Assembly (NCBI GenBank): GCA_963781725.1
Contig: CAWAGV010000002.1
Location: 2,852,001-2,916,000, forward strand
Reading direction: 5' to 3'
DNA length: 64,000 nucleotides
DNA from: BOG-931 sp963781725
GTDB taxonomy: Bacteria; Pseudomonadota; Alphaproteobacteria; Rhizobiales; Xanthobacteraceae
Part shown: one piece after another, positions 1-9,193 of the stretch
Layout of the letters: every line of letters begins with the position of its first letter
Position numbering within the stretch: position 1 is the first letter of the stretch
The notes under the pieces: model-generated
Seen by the model: only the letters and a program-made list of their open reading frames with translations
What the model was told of the DNA's origin: nothing
Databases searched by the model: none
Translations under genes and position numbers: made by a program

Positions 1-12
1 ACCGTTCTGGTT

Positions 13-1014
13 ATGGGTGAGGCAATCAAAGTCGGCGCGGACAAAAGCTTGCGGATCGGGGTGATTGGCGTCGGTGTCATGGGTTCCAACCATGCCCGTG
101 TTCTGTCAGACATGCCTGCGGTCGCACTTGTCGGCGTCGTCGATCCGGACTCGAAGCAGCGCGAAAAGGTTGCGAGCGCATTGGGTTGCGCCGCGTTTGC
201 CGACTTTGAGGCGCTGATTGGCCAGGGCGTGGACGCCGTCACCATTGCGGCACCGACCCACCTCCATCGCGAGATCGCGCTTGAGTGCGCCAGACGCGGT
301 GTTCACATGCTGGTGGAAAAGCCGGTCGCTCCGACCATCGAAGAGGGCCATGCGATCGTTGCCGCCGCGCGCCGGGCCGGCGTCACGCTGATGGCCGGCC
401 ATGTCGAGCGCTTCAATCCGGCGGTGCAGTCGCTCAAGCGCGCGATCAAGGACGAGAATATCCTGTCCATCGCCATCACCCGCGTCGGACCGTTTCCGCC
501 GCGCATGTCGAATGTCGGCGTCGTTATCGATCTTGCGGTTCACGATATCGATCTGATCCGCTGGTTTACCGATTCCGAGATTGTCGAAATCCAGCCGCAA
601 ACTTCCAGCGCGGTTGCCGAGCGTGAAGATATTGCGTTGCTGCAATTCCGCACGGCCTCGGGCGTGCTTGCGCACATCAACACGAACTGGCTGACGCCGT
701 TCAAGGCGCGCAATATCCACATCGCGACGCGTGACAAATATCTGATTGCCGATCTCTTGACGCTTCAGGTCACGGAATGTTTCGGCTTCCAGCCCGACGG
801 TTCGTATTCGATGCGTCACTTGTCGGTCGGCTACGCCGAGCCGCTCCGCGCCGAACTGGCCGCTTTCATCAAGGCGGTGCGAACCGGCGAGACGCCGGCG
901 GTGACCGGCGAGGAGGGCGTAGCCAGCCTCGAAATTGCCATTCGTTGCCTGAACTCGCGCACCAACCAGCCGGGCGCAGAGCAACGCAAGGGCCCTCGCC
1001 GCGTTGTCGGCTAA
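13..1014 (+). CDS. Gfo/Idh/MocA-family oxidoreductase, probable UDP-GlcNAc 3-dehydrogenase (GnnA/WlbA-like)
   Basis: Predicted NAD(P)-dependent sugar-nucleotide dehydrogenase of 333 residues. The Rossmann glycine motif GVGVMG is at residues 19-24, the EKP motif typical of the family at 102-104, and the presumed catalytic His-Asp pair sits in DLAVHDID near 173-180. The segment GHVERFNP (129-136) is typical of UDP-N-acetylglucosamine 3-dehydrogenases. A DegT-type aminotransferase starts 27 bp downstream; the pair would turn UDP-GlcNAc into the 3-keto and then the 3-amino sugar, as GnnA/GnnB do for lipid A or WlbA-type enzymes do for O-antigen. The ATG lies only 12 bp from the window edge, so upstream context is missing and a longer N-terminus cannot be excluded. 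The fold is certain; the substrate is inferred from motif and neighbour. Confidence 0.85.
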   Translation: MGEAIKVGADKSLRIGVIGVGVMGSNHARVLSDMPAVALVGVVDPDSKQREKVASALGCAAFADFEALIGQGVDAVTIAAPTHLHREIALECARRGVHMLVEKPVAPTIEEGHAIVAAARRAGVTLMAGHVERFNPAVQSLKRAIKDENILSIAITRVGPFPPRMSNVGVVIDLAVHDIDLIRWFTDSEIVEIQPQTSSAVAEREDIALLQFRTASGVLAHINTNWLTPFKARNIHIATRDKYLIADLLTLQVTECFGFQPDGSYSMRHLSVGYAEPLRAELAAFIKAVRTGETPAVTGEEGVASLEIAIRCLNSRTNQPGAEQRKGPRRVVG

Positions 1015-1040
1015 GCCATCGGCCGAACGTGGATCCAGGA

Positions 1041-2198
1041 ATGAATCAGCACGCGCGCGTTGACGACAAGCCAATTCCTTTCATCGACGTCGCCGGACAG
1101 CGCCGACGGCTCGGCAGCGCGATCGATGAGGCGGTTGGCCGGGTGCTGACGCACTGCCAGTTCATCCAGGGTCCGGAGGTGCGCGCGTTCGAGGCCGATC
1201 TTGCGGCATTCTGTGGCGCCAAGCACGTCATCGGCTGCGCCAGCGGCACGGACGCGCTGCTGCTGGTATTGCTGGCGTGGGAGATCGGACCGGGCGATGC
1301 GGTGATCTGCCCGGCGTTTACGTTCCACGCGACAGCCGAGCAGGTGGCGCTTCTCGGCGCAACGCCGGTATTTGCCGACGTGCAGGCCGATACCTTCAAC
1401 ATCGATCCGGAGAGCCTGGAGCGCGCGGTCGCGACCGCGAAGGCCCGCGGCTTGAAACCCCGCGCGATCATCCCGGTCGATCTTTTTGGATTGCCGGCCG
1501 ATCACGACGCCATTGCGTCCATCGCCGACAAGCATGGCCTGTTGATTCTCGACGATGCTGCGCAAGCGTTTGGCGCGACCCATCGTGGCCGCAAGCTTGG
1601 CGCCCTGGCGACGGCGACCGCCACCAGCTTCTTTCCCGCCAAGCCGCTCGGCTGTTACGGGGATGGCGGCGCCGTTTTCACCAACGATGACGCGCTGGCA
1701 GCGCGTGTGAAGAGTCTGCGTGTCCACGGCGAAAGTCCGAACGACAAATATGATGCGCTCCGCATCGGCATCACCGGCCGGCTCGACACGATCCAGGCTG
1801 CGGTCCTGATCGAGAAACTCAGGATTTTTCCGGAAGAAATCGTCGCTCGCCAGGCGGTGGCGGAACGCTATGCCGCAGGCCTTGCCGGGGTCGCGATAAC
1901 CCCGCGCACCGGCAATGAGTCGACCTCGGTGTGGGCGCAATACACCATCCGCCTCGCGCCCGGGCGCCGCGACGCGCTCGGCGCTGCCTTGAAGGCGCAA
2001 GGCATTCCAACCGCGGTTTATTACGCGAGGCCGTTGCATCGCCAGGCGGCCTATCGCGATTTTCCTGTGGCGGAGGGCGGGCTTCCGGTCTGCGAACAGT
2101 TATCGGAAGAGGTCATCAGCCTGCCGATGCACGCCTATCTGGAGCCGCCGGTCCAGGATCGCATCATCGGGGCAGTTCGGCAGGCGCTCAAAGGCTAG
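1041..2198 (+). CDS. DegT/DnrJ/EryC1-family sugar aminotransferase (GnnB/WlbE-like)
   Basis: PLP-dependent aminotransferase of 385 residues that would aminate a keto-sugar nucleotide, using the product of the dehydrogenase just upstream. Family landmarks are visible: the N-terminal PFIDV, the GCASGTDAL phosphate-binding loop near residue 70, DDAAQAFGA with the pyridine-nitrogen aspartate near 175, and FPAKPLGCYGDGG carrying the Schiff-base lysine near 200. The ATG at 1041 gives the normal family length; the frame is open back to 777, but that extension lies antisense-like over the preceding gene and has no family similarity. Together with the upstream gene it fits GnnA/GnnB, which make the 2,3-diamino sugar found in lipid A of Bradyrhizobium and Rhodopseudomonas; O-antigen synthesis is the alternative. 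Confidence 0.9.
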   Translation: MNQHARVDDKPIPFIDVAGQRRRLGSAIDEAVGRVLTHCQFIQGPEVRAFEADLAAFCGAKHVIGCASGTDALLLVLLAWEIGPGDAVICPAFTFHATAEQVALLGATPVFADVQADTFNIDPESLERAVATAKARGLKPRAIIPVDLFGLPADHDAIASIADKHGLLILDDAAQAFGATHRGRKLGALATATATSFFPAKPLGCYGDGGAVFTNDDALAARVKSLRVHGESPNDKYDALRIGITGRLDTIQAAVLIEKLRIFPEEIVARQAVAERYAAGLAGVAITPRTGNESTSVWAQYTIRLAPGRRDALGAALKAQGIPTAVYYARPLHRQAAYRDFPVAEGGLPVCEQLSEEVISLPMHAYLEPPVQDRIIGAVRQALKG

Positions 2199-2278
2199 CG
2201 ACTCGCGTAGTATCCGTTCATTCGGCACTTGGTGATCCGAATCAAACGTTCGCATCCCTTTAGCGGCTTCGGGCAGCA

Positions 2279-3883
2279 ATGATCGGTCGCATCCTCACCG
2301 TCGGCGGCTATACGCTTCTCTCGCGTCTGACGGGGTTTATTCGCGACGTCATGCTGGCGGCCATCATCGGCGCCGGGCCGGTCGCCGACGCGTTCTTTGT
2401 CGCATTCCGCCTGCCAAATCATTTCCGCGCTATTTTCGCCGAGGGCGCGTTCAACGCCGCGTTCATTCCCGCCTACGCCCGTATCCGCACACAGGGCGGA
2501 CCGCAGGCGGCGAAATTATTCGGCGACCGTATCTTCACGCTGCTGTTGGCGACGCAGATCGTGCTGCTGGCGCTGGCGATGGTCTTCACGCCTCAGGCGA
2601 TCGATTTGCTGGCGCCCGGTTTCTCGCGCGACCCGCAACAATTTGCGCTGGCCGTCAGCCTGACGCGGATCACGTTTCCCTATCTGCCGCTGATCACGCT
2701 GGTGACGCTGTGGGGCGGTATCCTCAATGCGCTCAATCGCTTCGCCGCCGCCGCGGCGGCATCGATCCTGCTCAATGTTGCGATGATGGCGACGCTGGCG
2801 TTGGCTGCGCTGTTTCCGGGCGCCGGCTATGCCGCCGCCTGGGGCGTGCTGATCTCGGGTGTATTGCAAGCCCTCCTGGTCGGCGGCGATGCGTGGCGCG
2901 CCGGTGTGATGACCTCGTTTCACCGGCTGACCTGGGACGACGACGTGCGCCGTTTCTTCAAGGCGCTGGTTCCAGCGACGGTGGGTTCTGCGGGCACGCA
3001 GCTTGCCCTGTTCGCCGATACGATCATCGCCAGCTTCCTGACCACCGGTGCGCTGTCCGCGCTTTACTACGCCGATCGCATCGACCAGTTGCCGATCGGC
3101 GTCATCGGCATTGCCGTCGGCACGGTGCTGGTCCCGGAAATGACCCACAGGGTCTCGTCCGGAGACCACGAAGGCGCGCGCTCGGCGCAAAATCGCGCCA
3201 TCGAGTTTGCGCTGCTGTTGGCGATTCCCTGCGTTATCGCTTTCCTGGTCGTGCCCGACCTCATCATGAAGGCGCTGTTCATGCGCGGCGCGTTCACCGC
3301 CGATGACGCTCACGCATCGGCGATGACGCTGGTCGCCTATACGATCGGGCTGGTGCCGTTTGTCCTGATCCGCAGCGCCGTGGCGCCGTTTCTGGCGCGC
3401 GGTGACACTCTCACGCCCGTGAAGGCGGCGTTGACCGGGACGGCTGTCAATATCGCTTTCAAAATCGTCTTGATGGGTCCGCTGTCCCAGGTCGGCTTGG
3501 CGCTTGCAACGTCAATCGGCGCCTGGATCAATTTCATCATGGTGCTTTGGCTGGCATGGCGCGCCGGCCTGATTGCACCCGACGCGACCCTGAAATCGTC
3601 ACTGACCAGGCTTGCTCTCGCAGGGATAGCCTTCCTTGTTTTCCTGATCTTTGCCGCGCCGGCCGTCACATATCTGTTATCGTCGTTGAGCAGGTTCCGT
3701 TACGAATCGGAATTGCTGGTGCTGGCGTTGTTGGGCGGGGTGGTTTACGGCGCGCTGATGCTTCTGCTGTTTGGCAGGCGCGGGCTTTCGCTGATCGGCA
3801 GGCAGGCGCACAAGGCGCCGGCGGCGTCCCTGAATGCGTTCGAAGGCACATCGCCCCCTGCCGCGGGGCCGGATGAGGTTTGA
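2279..3883 (+). CDS. murJ: Lipid II flippase MurJ (MviN)
   Basis: Polytopic inner-membrane protein of 534 residues, in the MOP superfamily, that moves lipid-linked peptidoglycan precursor across the cytoplasmic membrane. The opening segment with GGYTLLSRLTGFIRD and then PVADAFFVAFRLPN is diagnostic for MurJ, including the conserved arginines of the first helices that line the central cavity. About 14 hydrophobic segments follow and the length matches the family. It follows the sugar aminotransferase by 80 bp and precedes ugd by 12 bp, so it is probably cotranscribed with envelope genes. The last 30 or so residues are a short polar tail. No sign of damage. Confidence 0.96.
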   Translation: MIGRILTVGGYTLLSRLTGFIRDVMLAAIIGAGPVADAFFVAFRLPNHFRAIFAEGAFNAAFIPAYARIRTQGGPQAAKLFGDRIFTLLLATQIVLLALAMVFTPQAIDLLAPGFSRDPQQFALAVSLTRITFPYLPLITLVTLWGGILNALNRFAAAAAASILLNVAMMATLALAALFPGAGYAAAWGVLISGVLQALLVGGDAWRAGVMTSFHRLTWDDDVRRFFKALVPATVGSAGTQLALFADTIIASFLTTGALSALYYADRIDQLPIGVIGIAVGTVLVPEMTHRVSSGDHEGARSAQNRAIEFALLLAIPCVIAFLVVPDLIMKALFMRGAFTADDAHASAMTLVAYTIGLVPFVLIRSAVAPFLARGDTLTPVKAALTGTAVNIAFKIVLMGPLSQVGLALATSIGAWINFIMVLWLAWRAGLIAPDATLKSSLTRLALAGIAFLVFLIFAAPAVTYLLSSLSRFRYESELLVLALLGGVVYGALMLLLFGRRGLSLIGRQAHKAPAASLNAFEGTSPPAAGPDEV

Positions 3884-3895
3884 TCGGAGACCTGA

Positions 3896-5206
3896 ATGCG
3901 CGTGACGATGATCGGTGCCGGATATGTCGGGCTGGTGTCCGGTGCCTGCTTTGCCGATTTTGGTCATCACGTCACTTGCATCGACAAGGACGCGAACAAG
4001 GTCGCGGCGCTCAATCGCGGCGAAATTCCGATCTTCGAGCCGGGTCTGGCCGACTTGGTCGAAGCCAATGTCCGGCAGGAGCGATTGCACTTTACCACGG
4101 ATACGGCCGCGGTCGGAGAGTCGGAGGCCGTGTTCATCGCGGTCGGCACGCCATCGCGCCGCGGTGATGGTCATGCCGATCTTACTTTCGTCTATGAAGC
4201 GGTGCGCGAGATAGCGCCGAAACTTGCTGCGACGGCGGTTGTGATCACCAAATCGACGGTCCCGGTCGGCACCGGTGACGAAATCGAACGCATCCTCCGC
4301 GAGAAGCGTCCCGATGTCGAAATTCAGGCGGTGTCCAACCCGGAATTTCTGCGCGAAGGCGCCGCGATCCAGGATTTCAAGCATCCCGACCGTATCGTTG
4401 TCGGCACCGACGATCAGCGGGCGCGGCTGGTTCTCGCGGAAATCTACCGGCCGCTCCATCTGATCGCGCCGCCAATCATTTACGTCAGCCGGCGAACCGC
4501 AGAGCTGATCAAATATGCGGCGAACGCCTTTTTGGCTACCAAGATCACCTTCATCAATGAAATCGCCGATTTGTGCGAGCAGGTCGGAGCTGACGTCAAC
4601 GAAATCGCGCGTGGCATCGGTCTCGACAATCGCATCGGCAGCAAGTTCCTGCACGCCGGTCCGGGGTTTGGCGGTTCGTGCTTTCCTAAGGATACGTCGG
4701 CACTTCTCAAGACCGCGCACGACTTTGGCGTTCCCATGCGCATCGTCGAGACCGTCGCCGCGGTTAACGACCAGCGCAAGCGTGGAATGGCGCGAAAGGT
4801 CGTGGCTGCGCTCGATGGCTCGGTGCGTGGCAAGACCATTGCGGTGCTGGGTCTGACCTTCAAGCCGAATACCGACGACACGCGGGACTCTCCGGCCATT
4901 CCGCTGATTACGGCCCTGCAGGATCTCGGCGCCGCCGTGCGGGCCTATGATCCGGCCGGCATGGAGCAGGCCAAGCCGCAGCTTCCCGCCATCCATTACA
5001 GCGATAGTGCCTATGCGGCCGCCGAGGGCGCTCACGCCGTCGTCATTGCAACCGAATGGGAGCAATTTCGGGCTCTCGACCTGGGTCGGCTGAAAAGCCT
5101 CATGGCTCAGGCGGTGATTGTCGACCTGCGCAATATCTACCGTGCCGACGAGATGAAACGCGCACAGTTCCGTTATGTCGGCGTCGGCAGGGCCGGAGTG
5201 GATTGA
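3896..5206 (+). CDS. ugd: UDP-glucose 6-dehydrogenase
   Basis: Cytosolic NAD-dependent enzyme of 436 residues that oxidises UDP-glucose twice to UDP-glucuronate, a precursor for exopolysaccharide, capsule or lipid A decoration. The protein opens with GAGYVGLVSG (dinucleotide-binding loop, residues 7-16). The catalytic cysteine lies in GFGGSCFPKD near residues 256-265 and the C-terminal UDP-binding half has TFKPNTDDTRDSP near 320-332. A GGAG ribosome-binding site lies 7 bp before the ATG. It follows murJ closely, in line with the envelope-sugar theme of this end of the window. Length and motifs are normal for UDP-glucose rather than UDP-N-acetyl-mannosamine dehydrogenases, although substrate cannot be settled from sequence alone. 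Confidence 0.95.
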   Translation: MRVTMIGAGYVGLVSGACFADFGHHVTCIDKDANKVAALNRGEIPIFEPGLADLVEANVRQERLHFTTDTAAVGESEAVFIAVGTPSRRGDGHADLTFVYEAVREIAPKLAATAVVITKSTVPVGTGDEIERILREKRPDVEIQAVSNPEFLREGAAIQDFKHPDRIVVGTDDQRARLVLAEIYRPLHLIAPPIIYVSRRTAELIKYAANAFLATKITFINEIADLCEQVGADVNEIARGIGLDNRIGSKFLHAGPGFGGSCFPKDTSALLKTAHDFGVPMRIVETVAAVNDQRKRGMARKVVAALDGSVRGKTIAVLGLTFKPNTDDTRDSPAIPLITALQDLGAAVRAYDPAGMEQAKPQLPAIHYSDSAYAAAEGAHAVVIATEWEQFRALDLGRLKSLMAQAVIVDLRNIYRADEMKRAQFRYVGVGRAGVD

Positions 5207-5241
5207 TTTCGGTACGCCGCTCATTCCACACTGCGCGGTGA

Positions 5242-7605
5242 ATGAATGAGCTTGCGCAAAAACCCTTCATCGGCCGTTCAATTCCACGGCGCGAGGATCA
5301 GCGGCTCCTGACCGGGCGGGGCCAGTACATTGCCGATTTTGAGCTTCCGCAGATGCTGCATGCGGTATTTGTGCGCAGCCCGGCGGCACACGCCCGGATC
5401 AAGGGCATCGACGTTTCGCGCGCTGCCGCCGCTCCGAGTGTCGTCTTTACGCTGACCGGACCTGAACTGGTCAAAGAACTGCCGCCAGTCCCGGACACGC
5501 AACTTTCGCTGCCGAGCAAATGGACGGCGCTGGTCCAGCACAAGTTCATCAATCCGCAGCAGCCGCTCCTCGCCCACGACAAGGTCCGGCATGTCGGCGA
5601 GGCGGTCGCGGTCATTGTCGCGGAAAGCCGTTACGCCGCCGAGGATGCCGCACAGCTTGTCGAACTCGCGCTTGATCCGCTGCCGGCGGTGCTCGATCCG
5701 GAACAGGCGCTGCGCACCGGCGCGACCATCGTCCACGACACATTTGCCACCAACCTGATCGGCGGTTTCACGGTCGGCAAAGGTGACATCGACCGCGCCA
5801 TGGCGGGCGCACCGCACAGATTGAAGCGGCGCTTCCATCACCACCGCTACGCCGCGATGCCGATGGAATGCCGCGGCGTCGTCAGCCTCTACGAACCGCG
5901 GACCGACGCGGTGACGATCTGGTCGGCGACACAAGTGGTGCATTGGGTGCGGCGTGAAGCCGCGACTGTATTGCGGCTTCCGGAAGCCCGCATTCGCTGC
6001 GTCGCGCTCGACGTCGGCGGCGGCTTTGGCGTCAAGGGCCATGTCTACCCCGAAGACTTGCTGATCCCGTATCTGGCGCGCCGGCTCGGCCGCCCGGTGA
6101 AATGGATCGAGGACCGCCGCGAGCATCTGTTGTGCTCATGCCATTCGCGCGACCAGATCCATGATGTCGAGGTTGGTTTCGATGACGAGGGTCGCATCCT
6201 CGGATTGCGGGACCGCTTTATGGTCGATTGCGGTGCGTGGAATCCGATTGGCGCCGGTGTCGTCTACAACACCGCCGCTCACGTGCCCGGCCCGTACAAG
6301 ATCGATGCAATGGCATTCGAGGCCAGCATCGCCGCGACCAACAAGGTGCCGAACGCGCCGTACCGCGGCGCTGGCCGTCCGGAAGCGGCGTTTGCCATGG
6401 AACGGACCATGGACCTTGTCGCGGCCGAGCTTGGCCTCGAACCGTCCGAGGTACGGCTGCGCAACATGATTCGTGCCGACGAGATGCCCTATGCGATGGG
6501 CATTCCGTATCGCGACGGTCAGCCGATCGTCTATGACGGCGGCGATTATCCTTCTGCGCTGCGGAAGGTGCTTGCCGCCCTCGGCGGGGTCGATGGATTT
6601 CGCGCCCGGCAATGCGCCGCACGGTTGGATGGCCGCTACCTCGGCCTTGGGGTCGGTTGCTATGTCGAAGGCACCGGCGTCGGGCCTTTTGAAAGTGCGC
6701 TGCTGCGCATCGAGTCTTCGGGAAAGATTTTCGTTGCCTCCGGCGGCTGTCCGCAAGGGCAGGGCATGGAAACGATCTTCGCGCAAGTCGCGGCCGATGC
6801 CTGGAAGGTCAAGCCCGAGGATGTCGTTATTGCTCTTGCAGACACCGCGGCAATCGCCGTCGGCTTCGGCACGCTGGCGAGCCGCACCACCGTAACGCTG
6901 TCGGCGGCGATCCACGGCGCGACCGAAAAGTTGCGCACCAAGGTCTTTGCCATCGCTGCCAACATGCTGGAGTGTTCGGCAACCGATCTTGAATTGCGCA
7001 ACGGCCACGTCGGCATCGTCGGCGTTCCCGGCGCTGAAATCTCGCTGGGCAAGCTGGCGCATGCGGCGCGCCCCGGCTGGGATAGCGGCCGGCCGCCGGG
7101 TGTCGATGCCGGTCTCGAAGAGACGTTTTATTTCGAACCGCCGACTGTGACCTGGTCCTACGCCGCGCACGCGGCCATCGTCGAGGTCGATATCGAACTC
7201 GGACACGTGCAGATCGCCGACTATGCGATCGCTCATGACTGCGGCGTGGTCGTCAATCCGATGCTGGTGGAAGGCCAGATCGTCGGCGGCGCCGTTCAGG
7301 GCATCGGCGGCGCGCTGTTTGAAGATATCGCCTACGATGCGTCAGGACAGCCGCTGAGCACGACGCTGGCCGATTACATGCTGCCCAATGCGTACGGTCT
7401 GCCGCACGTGCAGATCATGCACCAGCATTCGCCGTCGCCGCGCAATCCGTTCGGCGTCAAGGGTGTGGGCGAAGGCGGTCCGATCGCGCCGCCGGCGGTG
7501 ATCGCCAATGCGGTGTCGGACGCGCTGCGTGATTTCAAGGCCGAATTCAACCGGACGCCGGTGACGCCGCAGCAAATCAATGCCGCGGTTCGCGCGTCGT
7601 CCTAG
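5242..7605 (+). CDS. Xanthine dehydrogenase-family molybdopterin-binding subunit (aldehyde oxidase/CoxL form II-like)
   Basis: Large catalytic subunit of a molybdenum hydroxylase, 787 residues. It has the small N-terminal aldehyde oxidase a/b hammerhead domain (about 20-130) followed by the molybdopterin-binding domain. GGGFGVK near 258, PYRGAGRPEA near 371 and GVGEGG with the catalytic glutamate near 741 are visible. The active-site loop reads YRGAGR, as in form II CoxL-like and aldehyde/isoquinoline oxidases, not the YxCSFR loop of true CO dehydrogenase. The usual FAD (CoxM) and 2Fe-2S (CoxS) partner genes and maturation genes are absent from this window, so this is an orphan large subunit. 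The start 35 bp after ugd suggests cotranscription but no obvious shared role. Substrate unknown. Confidence 0.9.
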   Translation: MNELAQKPFIGRSIPRREDQRLLTGRGQYIADFELPQMLHAVFVRSPAAHARIKGIDVSRAAAAPSVVFTLTGPELVKELPPVPDTQLSLPSKWTALVQHKFINPQQPLLAHDKVRHVGEAVAVIVAESRYAAEDAAQLVELALDPLPAVLDPEQALRTGATIVHDTFATNLIGGFTVGKGDIDRAMAGAPHRLKRRFHHHRYAAMPMECRGVVSLYEPRTDAVTIWSATQVVHWVRREAATVLRLPEARIRCVALDVGGGFGVKGHVYPEDLLIPYLARRLGRPVKWIEDRREHLLCSCHSRDQIHDVEVGFDDEGRILGLRDRFMVDCGAWNPIGAGVVYNTAAHVPGPYKIDAMAFEASIAATNKVPNAPYRGAGRPEAAFAMERTMDLVAAELGLEPSEVRLRNMIRADEMPYAMGIPYRDGQPIVYDGGDYPSALRKVLAALGGVDGFRARQCAARLDGRYLGLGVGCYVEGTGVGPFESALLRIESSGKIFVASGGCPQGQGMETIFAQVAADAWKVKPEDVVIALADTAAIAVGFGTLASRTTVTLSAAIHGATEKLRTKVFAIAANMLECSATDLELRNGHVGIVGVPGAEISLGKLAHAARPGWDSGRPPGVDAGLEETFYFEPPTVTWSYAAHAAIVEVDIELGHVQIADYAIAHDCGVVVNPMLVEGQIVGGAVQGIGGALFEDIAYDASGQPLSTTLADYMLPNAYGLPHVQIMHQHSPSPRNPFGVKGVGEGGPIAPPAVIANAVSDALRDFKAEFNRTPVTPQQINAAVRASS

Positions 7606-7611
7606 CTGGAA

Positions 7612-9108
7612 TCAAGGAGCCGCCAGCAAGCGCTCGACCGCCGCCGACCACGCCGCGAGTTTCCGCGCCCGTAGCGACGAATCCATATCGGGCCTGAAAC
7701 GGCGCTCCAGTTGCCAGCTTTCGGCAAAACGGTCAGGCTCGGGATAGAAGCCGCAATGCAATCCTGCGAGATAGGCCGCTCCGAGCGCGGTCGTTTCCCG
7801 AATTTGCGGGCGATCGACGGTGCAGTCGAGGAGGTCGGCGAGGCGCTGCATGGTCCAGTCCGAATTCGCCATGCCGCCATCGACCCGCAGAACCTTCGAA
7901 GCGCTTTCCGCGTCCAGCCAATCCGCTTTCATTGCCGTGAGTAGGTCGCAGGTCTGGAAGCAGACGCTTTCCAAAGCCGCACGCGCCAGTTCGCGCGGTC
8001 CGGTGGCGCGGGTCAGGCCGAACAGCGCACCGCGCGCGTCCGGGCGCCAATGCGGGGCGCCGAGGCCGACAAATGCCGGTATGAGGATGACATCCTGCGT
8101 CGGGTCGGCCGAAGCCGCGAGGTTGCCGGTCGCCGCGGCGCTTTCGATGACGTGCAAACCGTCGCGCAGCCATTGCACGGCCGCGCCGGCGACAAAGATC
8201 GAACCTTCCAGAGCGTAGCAGCGTTTTCCGCCGAGCTGATAGGCGACAGTCGTGAGCAGTTTGTTCTTGGATGCGACCGGCGTTTGGCCGGTATTGAGCA
8301 GGGCAAAACAGCCGGTGCCATAGGTGGATTTCACCATTCCCGGCGTGAAGCAGGCCTGGCCGATGAGCGCGGCCTGCTGGTCGCCGGCGATGCCGGAGAT
8401 CGGGATCGGCGCGCCAAACAACTCCGGATCCGACATGCCGAACGCCGCCGAAGAGTCCATGACCTGTGGCAGCACCGCCTTGGGCACGCCGAGCAGGGCG
8501 AGTAGTGCGTCGTCCCAACGGCCGGCGTGAATATCGTACAGCAGTGTGCGCGAAGCGTTCGTCGCGTCGGTGGCGTGGACTTTGCCGCCGGTCAGACGCC
8601 ACAGCAGGTAGGTGTCGACGGTCCCGAACGCGAGCTCGCCGCGCGCCGCGCGCCCGGCAATGTCCGGCGCGCTGTTAAGCAGCCACGCCAGCTTGGTCCC
8701 GGAAAAATACGGATCGAGCAGGAGGCCGGTCTTCGCCGCGAACAGGTCCTCATGGCCGTCTGCTTTGAGCCGGGCACAATGATCCGCGGTACGCCTGTCC
8801 TGCCAAACAATGGCCCGGTGGACGGGTTTGCCGGTGGCGCGATCCCACAGCAACGTCGTCTCGCGCTGATTGGTGATGCCGATCCCCGCAATATCCCGCG
8901 CTGCCGCTCCCGCCGTTTGCATTGCGCTCCGGCAGGTCGCGACCGTTGTGGTCCACAGATCGTCCGGTTCGTGCTCGACCTGGCCGTCGGCCGGAAAATG
9001 TTGCGGAAACTCCTGCTGCGCGACCGCCGCAATCGAGGTGTCGGGGCGAAACAGGATCGCCCGTGTCGATGTCGTGCCTTGATCGACAGCCAGGACGTAG
9101 GATGCCAC
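7612..9108 (-). CDS. glpK: Glycerol kinase
   Basis: FGGY-family kinase of 498 residues that phosphorylates glycerol with ATP to sn-glycerol 3-phosphate in the cytosol. The N-terminal DQGTTSTRAI loop, the VEHEPDDLW segment, NQRETTLLWD and the C-terminal RVDGGMANSDW motif are characteristic of GlpK. I chose the GTG at 9108 because an AGGGG ribosome-binding site lies 7 bp upstream and the protein then begins right before the conserved VLAVDQG strand; an upstream ATG at 9156 would add 16 unconserved residues. No glpF, glpD or glycerol transporter lies nearby. It is tail-to-tail with the molybdenum hydroxylase gene (6 bp apart) and divergent from the hydrolase at 9194. Confidence 0.95.
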   Translation of the reverse strand: MASYVLAVDQGTTSTRAILFRPDTSIAAVAQQEFPQHFPADGQVEHEPDDLWTTTVATCRSAMQTAGAAARDIAGIGITNQRETTLLWDRATGKPVHRAIVWQDRRTADHCARLKADGHEDLFAAKTGLLLDPYFSGTKLAWLLNSAPDIAGRAARGELAFGTVDTYLLWRLTGGKVHATDATNASRTLLYDIHAGRWDDALLALLGVPKAVLPQVMDSSAAFGMSDPELFGAPIPISGIAGDQQAALIGQACFTPGMVKSTYGTGCFALLNTGQTPVASKNKLLTTVAYQLGGKRCYALEGSIFVAGAAVQWLRDGLHVIESAAATGNLAASADPTQDVILIPAFVGLGAPHWRPDARGALFGLTRATGPRELARAALESVCFQTCDLLTAMKADWLDAESASKVLRVDGGMANSDWTMQRLADLLDCTVDRPQIRETTALGAAYLAGLHCGFYPEPDRFAESWQLERRFRPDMDSSLRARKLAAWSAAVERLLAAP

Positions 9109-9193
9109 GCGTTTTCCCCTTGCCGCCGCTGTCAGGGCCGTTATGGCATTCTTCACGGCATTATCGGACGCACAAGGGCTGACAGGTCCAGCG

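Noticed and set aside
3677..5224. A 515-codon minus-strand frame antisense to ugd and the end of murJ
   Set aside because: The plus-strand frames encode well-known proteins; the antisense translation has no family features.
5242..7605. Carbon monoxide dehydrogenase large subunit (true CoxL)
   Set aside because: The active-site loop is YRGAGR, not the form I YxCSFR, and coxM and coxS are absent.
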